From: Hexactinellida sp. DTS-2022
Lineage: Eukaryota; Porifera; Hexactinellida
Reading direction: 5' to 3'
Length of the DNA: 64,000 nt
NCBI GenBank assembly: GCA_028753945.1
Contig: JAPNXP010000007.1
Span: forward strand, 5,513,122-5,577,121
Part shown: positions 30,901 to 45,900 of the stretch, piece after piece
Numbering within the stretch: the stretch's first letter is position 1
How the letters are laid out: every line of letters starts with the position of its first letter
The notes under the pieces: model-generated
What the model was told of the DNA's origin: nothing
The model's input: the letters and a program-made list of their open reading frames with translations, nothing else
Databases searched by the model: none
Position numbers and translations under genes: made by a program

Positions 30901-33900
30901 TCCAGTCATGGCTGGGGTCCCGCCGTCCGAGACCGAGAGCGTGTACCGGTTCGGAGTTACGTGTTCGGGGTAGCTGAGTGTACCGGAGAGTTCGAGGGAT
31001 ACTATACTGCCGGACACATCAGCTGTTAGGAGTAACGTGATGTCGTTAGAAGAGTCAGCTGTTAGCAGGACGGAGAAAGAGGGAGGGGAGATGTCGGGGT
31101 CTGTGCACGCTATGTTCCCGCCTACAGACTGAATACGTAGTGAAATACCTGGTGCAGGTAATGTTTGTTTGTTTGTTTGTTTGTCCAGATTATATTAAAG
31201 TGATGGGGGAATTGCGAAACTAACTTCCAAATGATTATTATAAGGTAACCTCGTATGAGTATAAACGAACTTGAGACGTGTAAGTGCCAGGGTCGAGCTC
31301 CAGGTTAATGATTCCCCCTCCGCAGATGGGCGGGTCCTCGTTAACGTCTGTCAGGCTGATAACGAGAGTGGCGGTGGCAGTGCTGGCGCCCGGAGCCTCG
31401 TTGTACGCCACGGCCTGCAGCTGGTAGCTGCCGGCGGGGGCCGTCTCTGCGTCCAGGAAGTCAGCTGTGACGAGACTGCCGTCAGCCCTCAGCCGGAACA
31501 GGTTAGAGTTTGCTCCAGAAAGTCCGAACAGCGTCTAAGCAGAACGAGTAACTCACTGGAATGCGTAAGCAAGTACTAACCTTGTTGTGGGGCGTGGTGA
31601 GATCTCTGTCGGTGGCAGACACCACCAGCACTGTCGTACCGATTGGAGCGTTCTCAGCCACAGAATCGGTGTACACAGACTGGTCGAAAGTAGGCTCGTT
31701 GTCATTAACCGCAGATACCAGCACAGTCAGCTGAGCAGTGGAGGTGTGTCGAAGGCCCACGGTCCCTACTTCAAAACAGATGATGGACAGTTCGTAGACG
31801 CGAGTAGACTCAAAGTCCAATGAGTTCAGAAGGGACAGCCCCTGTCCATCTATTTCGAACTTCGATTCTCCATTCCCGGACGCGATCTCCAGCTGTAGCG
31901 TGTCTCCGGAATCTAGATCGGAACAGCGGAGCGCTGCGATCAGCTGACCGACTAGCGTGCTCTCTGCGTGAGTGACCGTCTGCAGCGCGGGCTGTATGAC
32001 CGGAGAGTTGTCGTTGATGTCTGTGAGAGAGAGGAACACCGTAGACGTGGAGGATTTGGCCCCAGTGGAGGTGAGGGAAATGAGAGACACGACCAGTTGA
32101 TAGGACGGAACCGTCTCGAAGTCTAACGGGTTTGTCGTGTAGATGTTCCCTTCAGTTTGGTTAATAGCGAACGCGCCGAAGTCTCCCGACAGAATGTGGA
32201 ACTGGTGCGGACAGAGAGGGTCATAATGGCCGGAAGTAGCGACCACGGTTTCTCCGACGCCTTTGTCCTCTGGGAACGTGGCGCGGTATATCGGAGACAG
32301 GAGGGGCGCGTGGCACTCCGTGGACACGAGTATGCTCACCTGAGCAGTGGAGGACAGGCTGATATTCCCAGAGTCGCTGCACTCTATCCGGAACGTAGTG
32401 AGCCCGTCAGAGGGAGCAGACAGCGCCACCAGAGTGGCATTTATCTCTCCCGGCCCGGCGGCCAGGGCTGCGAGCGCGTACGAGAGATTGAACCCAGATG
32501 CGAAGCTGAGTGTGAGCTCGGAGTTGGCCCCCTCGTCCGGGTCGGTGCAGCGGACCTCGGCCACAGGGTCCGAGAAGGACTGGTTCGAGTCTCTGCTAAC
32601 CGAGTAGGCGAGAGGATGGAACCGAGGGGGATTGTCGTTAGCGTCCAGAATGACTATATTGACTGCAGCGGTAGCGGAGCGTGACGCGTTACCTCTGTCC
32701 GCAGCGACTGCCGTTAGGCTAATGGAAGCAACTGACTCCCTGTCTAGGAGAGAAGTCAGTATTACGTCTCCATTCGGAGTAGAATAGAATTGGGAAGTGT
32801 TCCTGAGTGAGAACTCTATCTGTCCATCCCCCGAGAGCAGGCTGTCTCCGTCTGTGGCCTGCAAGCGGCCCACGGAGAGTTCCGGGAGGACGGACTCGAT
32901 TACGAAGAACTGGTAGGAGGGGAGAGAGAATTGGGGAGTAAATTCATTTAGGGGAGTGACCATGACATGCAGCAAGGCTGTGCCTGTTTTAGGAGAGACA
33001 GCAGAATCGTGACACAAGATCTCGAAGGTGTAAATCTGCTGAGCCTCGTAATCTAGGTCTACATTAAGCGTGACTCTCCCATTGAGATCGATATTAAACT
33101 GAGAAGAGCCGAGTGGGTCTATGAATGTCACTGCGTTGTTAGAGGCATCCGAATCGTTGCACTGAAACTGAGTTATGAGCCGCGGGGTGAATAAGTTCTC
33201 CTCCAAAACGACTGTCTTAACAGCAGGCGAAATCACAGGAGCGAACTCGTTGACATCTTCGATCAGAATGGTGACGCTTATCTGAGGCGGGTTGTCACAC
33301 TGCACGTCGTTAGGCGTAGCCTTAACATTGAAGATGTACAGACTCTGTGAGTCGGCGTCTAGCGGGCTGGACACCAGAATATCAACAGAAGATCCTCGCG
33401 GACGGGCGAAGAATGGCACAGTTGTCGGCTGTATCAGGTAAGTGACGTCACTCGATGTACCATTAACAGAAAGTGTGAGTGCAACATGACTAACACTAAC
33501 GTCTTCGTTAACACGAGCCGTGTATTGGGTGCGACTGAATTGAATAGGACAGTCCAGGTCTCGCAGAATGCTAATGCTGACGACAGCAATGGCGGGAGGC
33601 TGGCTAGACTGGTCAGAGCAGCTGACGCTCAGAATGAGCACCTGGTTGCTCCCGGTCAGGTTACGAGCCACGGATATTATTCCGCTCTGAGAGACTGCGA
33701 AGTAGCCACCGGTGTTACCGGACTCTATGTTGTACGCGACAGAGCTACCGTCCGCCTCAAAGCAATCCAGCTGAGTTATGTTACGCCCCACTTCCTCGTC
33801 TATGGACAGGACTCGGGAGTAGAGGGACTGTGTGAACATAGGTGCGTTATCATTAACATTCAAGACCTCAATAGCTATGTTGGTTTTGTCGACAAGCCCT

Positions 33901-36900
33901 CCTCCGTCAGTTGCGAATACAATCAGCGAAAAAGAGCGCGTGGTTTCGTAATCTAGCGAATCTGTGAGGAATATAGTGCCCCCTGCGCTGAGTATTCCAA
34001 ACGACTGCTGAGGATTCCCCCCTACGATGGTGTACGTCACTTCGCCCAGAGCGCCAGCATCTCCATCCAATGCCAGCACTGTTAATACTATTGACCCGAA
34101 CGGTAGGGACTCCAGCACAGAGATGTTGTACTGGGACTGATCGAACACTGGTGCATGCTCGTTCGAATTGGTAACAGTAACCTGAACAACAGCTGATACG
34201 GACTCTCCCCCCTCCAAACACTGCACCTGTAGAGAGAAGCCGGGGACGCTCTCGTAGTCCAACTGGCCTGCGACTATAAGGATTCCTTCCTCGGACACTC
34301 GGAACGCATTAGTGCCCTGTAAGCCATCTGCTATGCTAAAACTCAGATCGTCCGAGTCGCTGTCTGAGCACCGAAGGCGGAGTAGAGAGGTGTTAACAGG
34401 CGCTCCTTCGTGGATAGAAACGGAGTATATAATCTGATCGAATTCAGGCGAGTTGTCGTTCTCATTCAAGATATTGATTAGGAGAGTTGCTTCCGAAGTG
34501 TGGGAGTATGTACCCAGATCGAGGGCCTGAATGCGAAGCAAGTAAGAGGGGAGAGTCTCATAGTCCAGAGGTCCGACGACTGACACCAGACCTGACGTAG
34601 TGTGAATAGTGAATGGACAAGGAGTGTAACAGTCGACCAGCTGATAAGTCACAACTCCGTTATTCCCCAAGTCCCTGTCCTCAGCTGAGAGAGATACTAC
34701 CTCGGTTCCTACCTCAGCCGCTTCTGACAGAGAGACAGAGGACACGTTCTGGGAGAACTCCGGGGCGAGCTCGTCCCTGCGGATCGTTAGCACGAGAGGA
34801 ACTGACGTCACAAGCGCGGGGGAGCCTCTGTCCCTGCATTCAAGAGTGAGAGAGACGAAGTCTTGTGTGAAAGAAGCCAGGGGGAGAGCGAGAAAAACAG
34901 ACCCATTATCAAAGTAGAACGGAGCGGAATCGTTAACAAAGCTGTAGTGCACCTCCCCGTTATCCCCGCTGTCCGCGTCAGCGCAGGAGATTCCCGGCAG
35001 CAACTCGCTGCCAGCAGCTGTGCCACTGGGGATGTGGGCTGAGTAGGCGGCAGAGGCAAAGTAAGGGGCGTTGTCGTTAACGTCGAATACTCTAACTGTG
35101 AGGTAGGCAGTCGCGGTCCTGCTTCTCTGGAGTGCATTGCTGCCATAGCCGCCATCTTGCGCCTGAACAGTCAGTGCGTGGGACTGTGCTGACTCGAAGT
35201 CGAGCTCTGACAGCAGGGTGAGCACACCAGTGATCGGGTTGACAGCAAATAGATTCAATTCATTCCCAGAAATTATGCTGAAAGAAATCTCCCCAAATGC
35301 GCCCTCGTCTCTGTCCACTGCAGTTAAGTTTGCGAGAATAAATCCAACAGTGGCGTCCTCCAACACATCAATCACAAGCTGGTCGTGTGCGAAGTCAGGG
35401 CTGTAGCTGTTCACGGGCAGAATCTCGATAGAAATAATAATACTGGAAGATAGCGGGGGCACTCCCGTGTCGGCACAAGATATGGTTAGGGAGTAAACAG
35501 AATGAGAGCTAACCGTTCTGTTGAGTACTAGCGCGCCAGCTGCGGCCAGTGTGAACAGACTGGCTTCGTTCCCAGCAGAGACAGCCAGACTGGTCTGTGC
35601 GTTGGTGCCACTATCCATGTCGCGACAGGACAGGAAGGCAGCAACTGCCCCGGGGCTGGAGTACGAGTAGAGGAGCGCAGATGTGGAATCTGAAGAGATA
35701 ACAGGTGAGTTGTCGTTGAGATCCGTTATAGTTACGTGCAAGATGGCATAGCTGTTGTCTATAGCGCTAGAAGCAGAAATAGCGAGCAGATAGTCCGGAA
35801 CGGATTCTCGGTCTACTGGGTTAACCAGTTGAACAGTGCCTGCCGAGTCGATGGAGAATCTCTGTAGCTCATTACCACTCACAATGCTATAAGACACAGA
35901 AACTGTGGTATTCCTGGCCAGAGCGCTGATCCCTGTGAATGATGTTCCCAATTGAGAATTCTCTGGCAAATACCACTCGTATTGATATCTCGAGAACTGA
36001 GGCCCATTACTACTGGAGTCTATAGCTATAATTAGCACACGCATATATGCAGAGTATTCGCTATCAGTACAAACTAATGTCATTCTTTCTACCGTGAGTG
36101 CTGCTACACTCTGGGCTGTAGAAATGGTACTACCTGTCAATGTGAAGAATCCGTTGGAGTTGCCACTGAAGATAGATAGAGTGGTGTTTCCATACGGCGG
36201 CAGATCCGAGTCCATACAGCCAACAGTTAGGACATCTGAGGCAATCGGGAGAGACGAGTTGATGGCTGCTGAATAGGTCCCATTCCCAAAGGAGGGAATA
36301 TTATCGTTCTGATTAACGACAGTGATTACTATCTCTGTGGTGTCTGTAAGGGAATCACCCGAATGGAATACAACGTCTCTGGCTCCCACCAACAGCCTAT
36401 ACTCCGGTTTGTACTCAAAGTCCAGCTCCTGTTCCAATGACACCGCCCCTGTGAAGGGGTGAACGTGGAACAGGTAATCCTCATTCCCAGAAATAACTGA
36501 GTACAACACGTACTCGCTGTCTCCATCCGAGGCAGACACGTACAGCAGCGGAGACGGGGGCAGAAAGTTCTCGAGAAGACTTACAGAATAGGAATTCTGA
36601 CCGAACACAGGCGGATACAGATTCCCTGGCTGGATATAGAGAGCGAGATGCGAGCTGCAACTGAGGAGAGGGAACCCTGCGTCCTCTGCCAGAACTGAGA
36701 ACTGGTAGAAAGAGACAGAGCTGTTGGAGAGGCTATGAGACAGAGAGATGAGACCTAGTCTCGAGTCAATAGAGAAATAGACCGGAGAGCTAATAGGAAT
36801 TAGCGAGTAGGACACATTTCCGTTTGTTCCGATGTCTCTGTCCTCAGCTGTGACAGACAACACCGGAGTAGCGATCTCCGTGTCAGCCGGCAGAATCTTG

Positions 36901-39900
36901 CTGTAGAAAGGCTGTGGGAAGCAGGGTCTGTTGTCGTTAGCGTCTGTAACTGTTATAGAAACATCAGTTTCGTTCGTGCAGGGAGAAGGCAGCTCGCCGT
37001 CTGAGGCTCTCACCACTAGGGAGTAGGAGGGAACCGACTCTCTGTCCAGACCCGACATCAGCACTATCTCTCCAGTGAGGCGACTCACAGCGAAGTGTCC
37101 CAGATCATTCCCACCTAATAGCAGCTATAACACTTTTCCCAACTCAAAGGATAATATAACCGACCTATAATTGAGTATAGAATAGCTGCCCCCACTCTGT
37201 CGGCGTCCAGAGCAGACACGGCAAGCACCGCCTCTCCCACGGTAGCGTTCTCTCCGAGACTGGCAGAGTAGCTGGGCTGCGAGAACTGGGGACAGAAGTC
37301 GTTGCTGCCGGTGAGCACTGTCCGTATTGTGACGTTGGTAGTCTGCGCTGGGCCGCCGATGTAGTTGTCTGACACAGAAATCTACATAGGGCAGTAACAC
37401 CGGATCTAATACCATAGTATGACAAGGGGGCTTACAATGAGAGAGGAAATATTAACGTTTGCAGGCAGGGAAGCTGCTACCGTGAGCAGGCCCTGATTGG
37501 AAATAGCGAACAGATTATCTTCGTCTCCGAACAGGGAATAACTGAGTCCCGCGGGGCCCTGGTCGGGGTCTGAGCAGTTGAGCTGAATAACGCCGTAGCC
37601 AACAGCAGCCGAGTCCGGGTATAGGGCCGTGAGGAGGGATTCCCCGCAGAAAGGCCTGTTGTCGTTAACATCGGAGATGTGCACTGTTAGACGGGCCTGG
37701 GAGCTCATTCGGTTGGGACTGAGAGGAGTGCCGTCCGTGGCCTGCAGGGTGAGATTATGGGAGAGAGAGGACTCGAAGTCGAGAGGACCCACCAGGTACA
37801 GCTCTCCTGTCTCTGCAAACAGGGTTATAATAGAGAGAATAATAACCTTAAAGAGTGCTGGTAGGACTACCTGAGTTTATAGCGAATATGCTCAGATCTG
37901 AATCTACGAGATAGAAAGACACCAAGCCGTTCGTTCCTATATCAGAGTCTGTAGCCTCGGCAGTGAAGAAAGGAGTCAAAAGGGGAAATGCCTCAGACAG
38001 AGTTATGTTGTAGGAGGCGGCGGAGAACTGGGGAGGGGCGAGGTTGAGGTCAGCAGAGGTCACTGTGAGTATTGCGGACACAGAACAGGGAGGGGTAGCG
38101 TTGTCGGAACACACGGCACTGAGGGAGTACACCTTAAGGAGATAAACAGTATTAGTAACATATCAAGTGAGCCTAATAGTTGTCTATAATTACTTGACTT
38201 GAGTCTATTGATACATTTCTGCGTAGGGTAACAACTCCTAGATAGTCGATCTGAAAATCCAACAAAACACTCGCGCTTCCGACTAAGGAGAAGCTGACTC
38301 TCCCCAGCTCTCCGGAGTCTGCGTCTGAGCATTCCAAAGCGGCAACTGTGTAGTTAGCGGCAGCCGGGCTTGGGAGCTGAGCGAAGTAAGGGGCGCCCGC
38401 AAATATAGGACAGTTGTCATTCACGTCTGTGAGCTGGATATCGACAGAGGCAGAGCCGGACCTGGGCGCGGTGAGAGAGGAGTCGGCAGCCTCCACCTCC
38501 AGGCGGTAAGCAGGAGTCTGCTCGAAGTCCAGCAGCTGTGCGACTAGGATAGCGCCACTCGAGCTGCTAATCACGAAGTGACCATCAGCATTGCCTGCAA
38601 TAAACATATATAAATACAGATACGAACTCCATTAGTGTACTAACCCTCAGTGATTCGATAGGAAACGTGTCCATCAGCGTCTGCATCCGAGTCAGCAGCT
38701 GAGACGGTTGTGACGTACACGCCAGGGAGCGCGTCTTCGCTGAGGGAGAAAGGCCCGTAAGCGCTGCTGGAGAATGTGGGGGGGAACTCGTTCTCTGGGT
38801 CCACTGATATCAGCACCCTGGCAGTGCCAGAGAGCGGGGGGAATCCGTTGTCCAGACAGGACACAGTGAGTGAGTAACTTGTCGTAGTTTCGAAATCTAG
38901 CGGGCTCTTGATAGCGAGGCTGCCCGTGAGGGCTGCCAACACGAAGCTGTCATTGGAATTCCCAGCCTGGATGGAGTACTGAACTGCGTCGCTGTTGTTG
39001 TCGTAGCAGAACAGGACGGACAGAATGGTGGAGGGGCCGGCGAGCTCCGACACGTTCAGGAAGTAGTTGTCTCTCTGGAAGACAGGAGCGGAGTTGCTGG
39101 TGCGATTGACAGAGATGGTTGCTACCTCGAACTGTACCCTGTCAGAGTTGCCGCTGTCCTGGACCTGTATCTGCAGGATAATCTCCTGGCCCGCGTAAGC
39201 GAGCAGAGACCGAGCAGTGAGTATGTCTCCGGAAACAGATTCTATTGTGAAGGGAACCTCCGCCCCGTTGAGAAGAGAGAAGCGGAGAAGGCCGCTGGAG
39301 TCTGAGTCCGGGTCGGTGGCAGAGACGGAGAGGACGGCAGAGCCCGCGGGACTTGTGTCCGGCACGACCGAGAAGTAGGGCGTGTTTAGGAATATTATAG
39401 CTTCCGAAATGGTGTTAAGTACAGTTATTCTTACGCTGCTGAGGTCCTGTCTTGAGCTGTCGCTGCAGGAAATGCTGAGAGAGAAGAACGAAACAGAACC
39501 AAAGTCAAGCGAGCGGTTGAGCAGCAGCTGATTGCTGGGACTCAATCTGAACTGGCCAGTGGGGTTTCCTAAAGGTGAGTATGATAACTAATGTACAGTT
39601 TAAAGTTAAACTAAAAGGTAACACTCTAAGTAACAACCTGAGTCGATTCGTAAGATAAGGTTGTTGTTCTGGAACGCGTCAGGATCGCTGCAGCTGAACT
39701 GCAGAATCTCAGCCCCGACCGTTGTATTCTCCTGCAGAGTGACGAAGGCCACTTCGGGCAGCAGGAGAGGCGGGTTGTCATTCTCGTCGATCAGATCGAT
39801 GCGCACAGAGCTGAAAGCGGTGAGCGCCTCGCCGGGGTCGGAGCTATCGGCGACACTAACATTGAGGCTGTAGGAAGGGACGGTCTCGAAATCCAGAATA

Positions 39901-42900
39901 TCCAGCACAAGCAGTTTGCCAGAATTCAGAATGAACTTGTTCCCGTCATTCCCAGACACGATTGAGTAGATAATTTCGTTGTGACCGTAGCGGTCTCTGT
40001 CGGTGGCGACCAGCACCAACACCTCGAAACCCGCCGGCGCAGATTCTGAGATTCCCACTTGGTAAGTTTCGTTCTGGAAGACAGGTGGAAACTCGTTTAC
40101 AGACGTAACATATATGAACACACTGGCAGAGGTAGACCTCTCCCCAGGGCCCCCGTCAGTGCAGTTAAGCGCGAGTGTGTAGTTCTGCTCTGTCTCGATG
40201 TCGAGAGCAGAACTGAGCACCAGTCGCTGGCCTTCTACTGAGAACTTCCCGTCTCCATTCCCCGATTGAATCTGTACAATGGGAACTTTATCAGCTGCGA
40301 AGTCGTCTCGGTCCGAGCAGTGGACAAGGAGGATATTTCTGCCAGCAACCGCCGCCTCGCTAACCTGAATGGAATAAGAATTCTGAGAGAACGCAGGCGA
40401 ATGTTCGTTCACGTTAATCAACTCCACCAACACATTGGCGGTGTTGTTGCAAGTGGCAGTAGGGTTGGTGGCTAGGATTTCCAGAGCAAATACTCTCTGA
40501 GTCTCGAAGTCAAGTGGGTCAGTAGTGAATATCTTTCCGCTCGATATGTTGATAGCAAATGGATTGAGAACAGCGTTCAGGAGCACAAATTGAATGTCGT
40601 TGTCCTCTCCATTGGGATAGGAAGCATTCATTTGTAGTATGAAAGTGCCAACTGAGGCTGACTCCGTGATTTGTACCCTCCCAGAGCTCTCGTTGAAAAC
40701 GGGACAAAGTTGGTTCAGGTTTCTAACTGTGATCAGGATGTTGCTCTCAGTGCTGAGCGTAGGCACTCCAGTGTCGTAGCAAGCGACAGCGAGGAGGTAG
40801 GTAGGAGCCGTTTGGTAGCTGATTGTGGTGTTAGTCCTTATGATGCCGCTCAGCAGAGAAGAGGAAATAGAAAAGGAATCCGAGCCCGGGCCAGAGAGGG
40901 AGAAGAAAGGCAGAAAGGAACCTCCCTCGTCCAGGTCGGTACAGGGAACGGAGAGAACAAACGTGTTCGGCAAGACCCCGTCATCAATCGTAGCAAGATA
41001 GAACGAACGGGAGAACTCTGGGGCATGATCGTTAATGTCAATAACCTGAATAGAAATAATCTCTTCATCGGTGAAGAGGGTCAGATCGGCACCAGAATCC
41101 AGTCTCTCTTTGTCTACAGCAGTTACCGTCAGTTGGTAGCTACTGATGGACTCGTGGTCGAGACTTTTCGCGAGGAGGACGTCACCGCTGGCGGAGCTAA
41201 TGAGAAAGGTATTCTCGAACCCCCCACCCGAGATCTGGTAGAACACTGTGCTGTGGTCAGCGCCCCTGTCCGCATCAACTGCGCTAACCGCGAATGCCGT
41301 GCTGCCTATCTGGAGGTCCTCTCGGATCGAGAATGCGTAGGGAGTGTTCTGGAACACGGGGCCGTGCTCGTTAGAGGGAATAACGAAATAAGTTAGATTC
41401 GTAGTGACCGAGTTAGCGGGAGCTCCTTTGTCAAAACAAGTGAGTTCAAGGCGGAGAATGGGGTCTGTGTAAACAGATTCGTAATCGATGCTCCTATTAA
41501 GCTGTAGACTCCCGGAAAGAGAGAGACTGAAGTATCCTTCTTCGTTGCCAGAGCTAATAGTAAGGTAGGTCTCTCCATTGAGCCCAGAGTCAGAGTCCCG
41601 ACAATCAACTAGTAGCAAAGGAATGCCCTCAGTGGCCACCTCCTCCATAGAGAGGATTATAGGCGCGTTGAGGATGATGGGTGAGTTGTCATTGGTGTCA
41701 TTTACTGAAATAATAACACTAACAGCAGTAAATGTCAAAAAATCATCGGCGGAAATCTCCACAGAGAAAGAGTGGGAAGCTTGCGATTCATAATCCAGCG
41801 GCTCAGCCAGGGTGATGGCTCCATCTGAGTCGATGCTGAAAAGAGACGTTAAACCAGCGAGTCGGTACGAGACGGAAATAGAAGAATCAACTATGGATAC
41901 CTGTCCGATTGTGATGCCAACCAACAAAGATTCGTTCACCGAAAATGTGTATACAGCTTGCTCTACAATAATGCCTGCAGAACCTGATTCAACTGAAACA
42001 ATAAATTGTGAGAATCCCAACAGGGTGCCGTCTGAGCAAGAGATAACTAGGTCTATGGTTGTTTGCGTTATTTCGGAAGCAGCGACTGCCAGTGTAACCT
42101 GTCCCGAGTCTGGGTGGAGGGAGAAATAGCTGGTTGTTGTTGCGAAGGAAAACTCGATCTGGGAACGGGAGGGGGCGAAGTCTACATCAGAACAGAAAAC
42201 CTGACCAACGGGCGAGGAAGCCAGCTGAGTATTGTTAATTATAAATATGTACAAATCCCTGTCAAAAGTGGGTTGAACATCATTAACGTTATTAACAGAA
42301 ATCTCAACTCGACAGGAAGAAGATAGCGAAACTGTCGCCTGGTCCTTCGCTACAATAGTTAGGTTATGGAATATATTTGTCTCAAAATCTAGATTCTGAC
42401 CTAGGTATAAAGCGCCATTCGATCTTCCAATTGTGAACAAGTTTTCATCGTTACCCGATTCGATTGCATATTCTACCTGGCCGTGTTTGGAGGCAGTGCT
42501 GTCGCTATCCAGGTCCAGAGCATCGAGCGTGACTAGGATAGATGGGACGGTGACGTTCTCAGGAAACGACAATGAATAAACAGAGGAAGAGAACTGAGGC
42601 GGGAACTCATTGACTGGAGAGACGAAGACTGTCACCTGGGCAGTTATGTTCAATTGCCCATCTGACACCAGGATATCCAAACTGTAATTGGTTCTCGACT
42701 CGAAATCCAATTGAGATACCAGAGAGAGAAGACCCGAAGTTGAATTAATTTCAAATAGAGAATAGTTTCCTGAGCTTATAGAAAATGAAACGTCTACTCC
42801 ATCCCCGTCCGAACAGAGTAGCCGAGCTAACTCCCCTACGGTACCCTCAGGCACGTACACTATGTACTGAGAGGGGTTGCAGGCTGGGAAGAATCGGTTC

Positions 42901-45900
42901 ACTGCGTCTACACTTATGGTGATAGTAGCCATGTCAGACATCTGGTTAAGAGCTGCTCCATCGGTGGCCCTGATAAGCAATTCGTACTGAGAAGTCCGAG
43001 TGGAATCGAGGGGAGAATTCAGCGTGAGCGTGCCTTCATCTGGATGGATCTGGAAAGTGCTTCCGATATTTCCAGAAAATATGCTATAAGTCACTTTACT
43101 CTCATCGAAGCCAGTGTCGGCATCAGTCGCGAGGAATGTAAATATACGAGTGCCGAGAAGTGTCAGTTCAGAGATAGAAATGGAAATGTTAGACGCCCCT
43201 TGAAACTGTGGCGAGAAAAGATTTTCTGGGGCAACAGAGACGTACAGAACCACTTGAATTGAATATTCCTCTACGCCATTGTCCCTAACCTGAACCTGGA
43301 ATTCGTGTTCGATCGCGTTTGTGAGGAGCGGAGGCGACTGCAGGTAGACAGAACCGTTCTGTTGGACGAAGAAGGGACTGTTAGCCGTAAGAGCTGTGTA
43401 AGTCAGTTTACCGTTGTTTCCCTCGTCAGGGTCGTAACAATTGAACTCAACAATGAATTCGCCTTGCGATTCAGTCTCAGAGACAGTCGTATAATACTCA
43501 CTGGGATTACAAGTTGGGAAATTGTCGTTAACATCCAGTAAGAATATTGTAAATATATGTGAGGTGTTGAAATATGTGTCCTTCGCTTGAATAACGAGTT
43601 GGATAACTTCCCCCATTTCCCTGTCGAGCATCCCTTTTAAGTATATTTTCCCATCCGTGGCACTTACGGTGAATTGGCTCAGATGCGAGAGTGAGAGGTA
43701 GGTTGCAACGCCGTGAATTCCTATGTCACAATCGGTTGTGAAGACTTGTCCGACGAATGAGCCCAGCGGCGCATCTTCCGAAATATTAGCGTAGTACGTG
43801 TTGGTGCTGACAAAAACAGGAGGGCAGTTATTTCCGCCAGTAACGGAGATAGACACAGTGGTGGTGTTGGACCTGACCGGAGACCCATGGTCGAAACAGG
43901 TGACGATTAGATTATAACCCGCAGTCTTGCTCGCATTGAGAGAGTTTGCTACCTGCAGGGTTCCGTCTGGACGAATGGAGAAGTCATTCTGTGGCGCTGA
44001 ATGAGAAATCTCATAGCGAACAGCCCCATTCGCGCCTGTGTCTAAATCAGTGCACGTAAGGACCCCAATCGGGGTAGAAGGTGTTGCGACTTCTAGGATG
44101 GTAAAAAAATAAATAGTCTGAATGAACTGAGGAGAGTTCAAGTTCCCTTCTACGAAGGAAATCTGAATTAGAGCGGTGTCGTTAAATATACCGTCATTGC
44201 AGATAACATCAAGATAGAACGTGCTCGCCAACTGATCCAGAAGATTATTGTCAAGTGCGACTGAGAGCGTAAGGACGCCCAGTTGATTGATGGTCAATGG
44301 GTTAAGTGAGTCTGACGAATATGTAATTAAAACTGTTGGAAAATCTAGCTCTCCGATGTCATCGTCGATAATTACAACAGATCCGATCGTCTCGCCTATG
44401 GTAGCAGTACGACTCAAGTTAAAATGGTAGAAGTTAGTCGCAAAGTGGATCGGGTTGTCATTCACAGGTCTTATGAGTATTGTGACATGGATACTAGTGG
44501 AGAATAGGCCATCGGAGCAATTCAAATAAAAATTAAATTCCTGATTCGATTCATAGTCGAGGACTTGACCGGACGTTAGCGAGATATTCCCGTTAATGAC
44601 TGAAAATGGCTCGGAGCTACCTTGAGGGGCAATTAAAGGATTTTTATTGAGCCCATCTGGATCAGTGCAATGAACTGTATAGAATACTTGAGCAGGCGGA
44701 TAGTTCTCATCAATTCTAATTAGTATGGGATTAGAATGAAGGAACTCTGGCGCTTTGTCGTTCACATTTTGGATTATAACTATAATTTGAGCAGCAACGG
44801 CAACCGAGCCCACATTGTCAAAGGTGCTTAGGGAGGGGTTCCCATTGTCGTAAGCCAGGACTTGGATGACTGCAATGTTGAATTCGCCGGGGAGAATATC
44901 AGAGTTGATGTAGGAAGTGGTGTACACACGACCATCGTGTGTTACGTTGAACCACGGAATGAAAATATCGGCTGCGATTGGATCGCCAAAGAGTTCGTAA
45001 GTGCGTATGTCCCCATCCACTCCGCAGTCCTGATCTATTGGGGGAATCAAGTCGGTCATTTTGGTATAGAGAGGAGTGGTGTCGGATACACCAACCGCGA
45101 AATAACTTGCAAATAACCATTGTGGAGGGAATTCGTTAACGCCGTCTATTCCTATTCGGATGGAAACCTGTGCAGTGAGCGGGGGAGTCTCGTTGTCAGA
45201 GCAGCGGAGAATCAGGTCGTACGATTCTCTGGTTTCGCAATCAGTCGGGACGGAGCTTGTGGTGACTAAGCCGCTAGAATCTATGAGGAACTCCTGAAGG
45301 TTAGGAGTAGTGGGGTCTACAATGGAATAGGATATGTTAGCAGTGTTAATGTCGTCTGAATCCAAACATTCGATCCTTGCTATCCCCACTCCCGAAGGAG
45401 AATTCTCGAGGATGGACAGATTGTACTGCTCGTACAGGACGACTTCGGGTGGGTCCTCATTGATGTTGAACAAATAGATTGTAACAGAAGCATCGTCGAC
45501 CAGCGCACTGGTGGGGTCTGTGACTCTGACGACCAGCATGTAGCTGGGAGTGGCAGTTGCGTTAAGCTCGCCATACACGGTGATGTTACCACTAGTGGTG
45601 CCAATGGAGAAATGGCTGAGTTCGTTCCCTGAGAAGATGGCGTACTCGAGCAGTCTCCCTGCATTGGCCGCGTCCTGGTCCGAAGCGGCCACCCGAACCA
45701 CGAATGTTCCTACCAGGGAGTTCTCAGGCAGCATGGCGACAGTGTACGTGTTCTGCTCGAATAGGGGCGGGTGCTGGTCCACCGGCACCACCTGCACTGA
45801 GTACGCCACCACGGCGCTGCGTGGGGGGGCCCCGCGGTCCGCACAAGTTATGTAGAATGATTTGATGATACTCGGATCTGAGCCCAATCTGATCTCACTC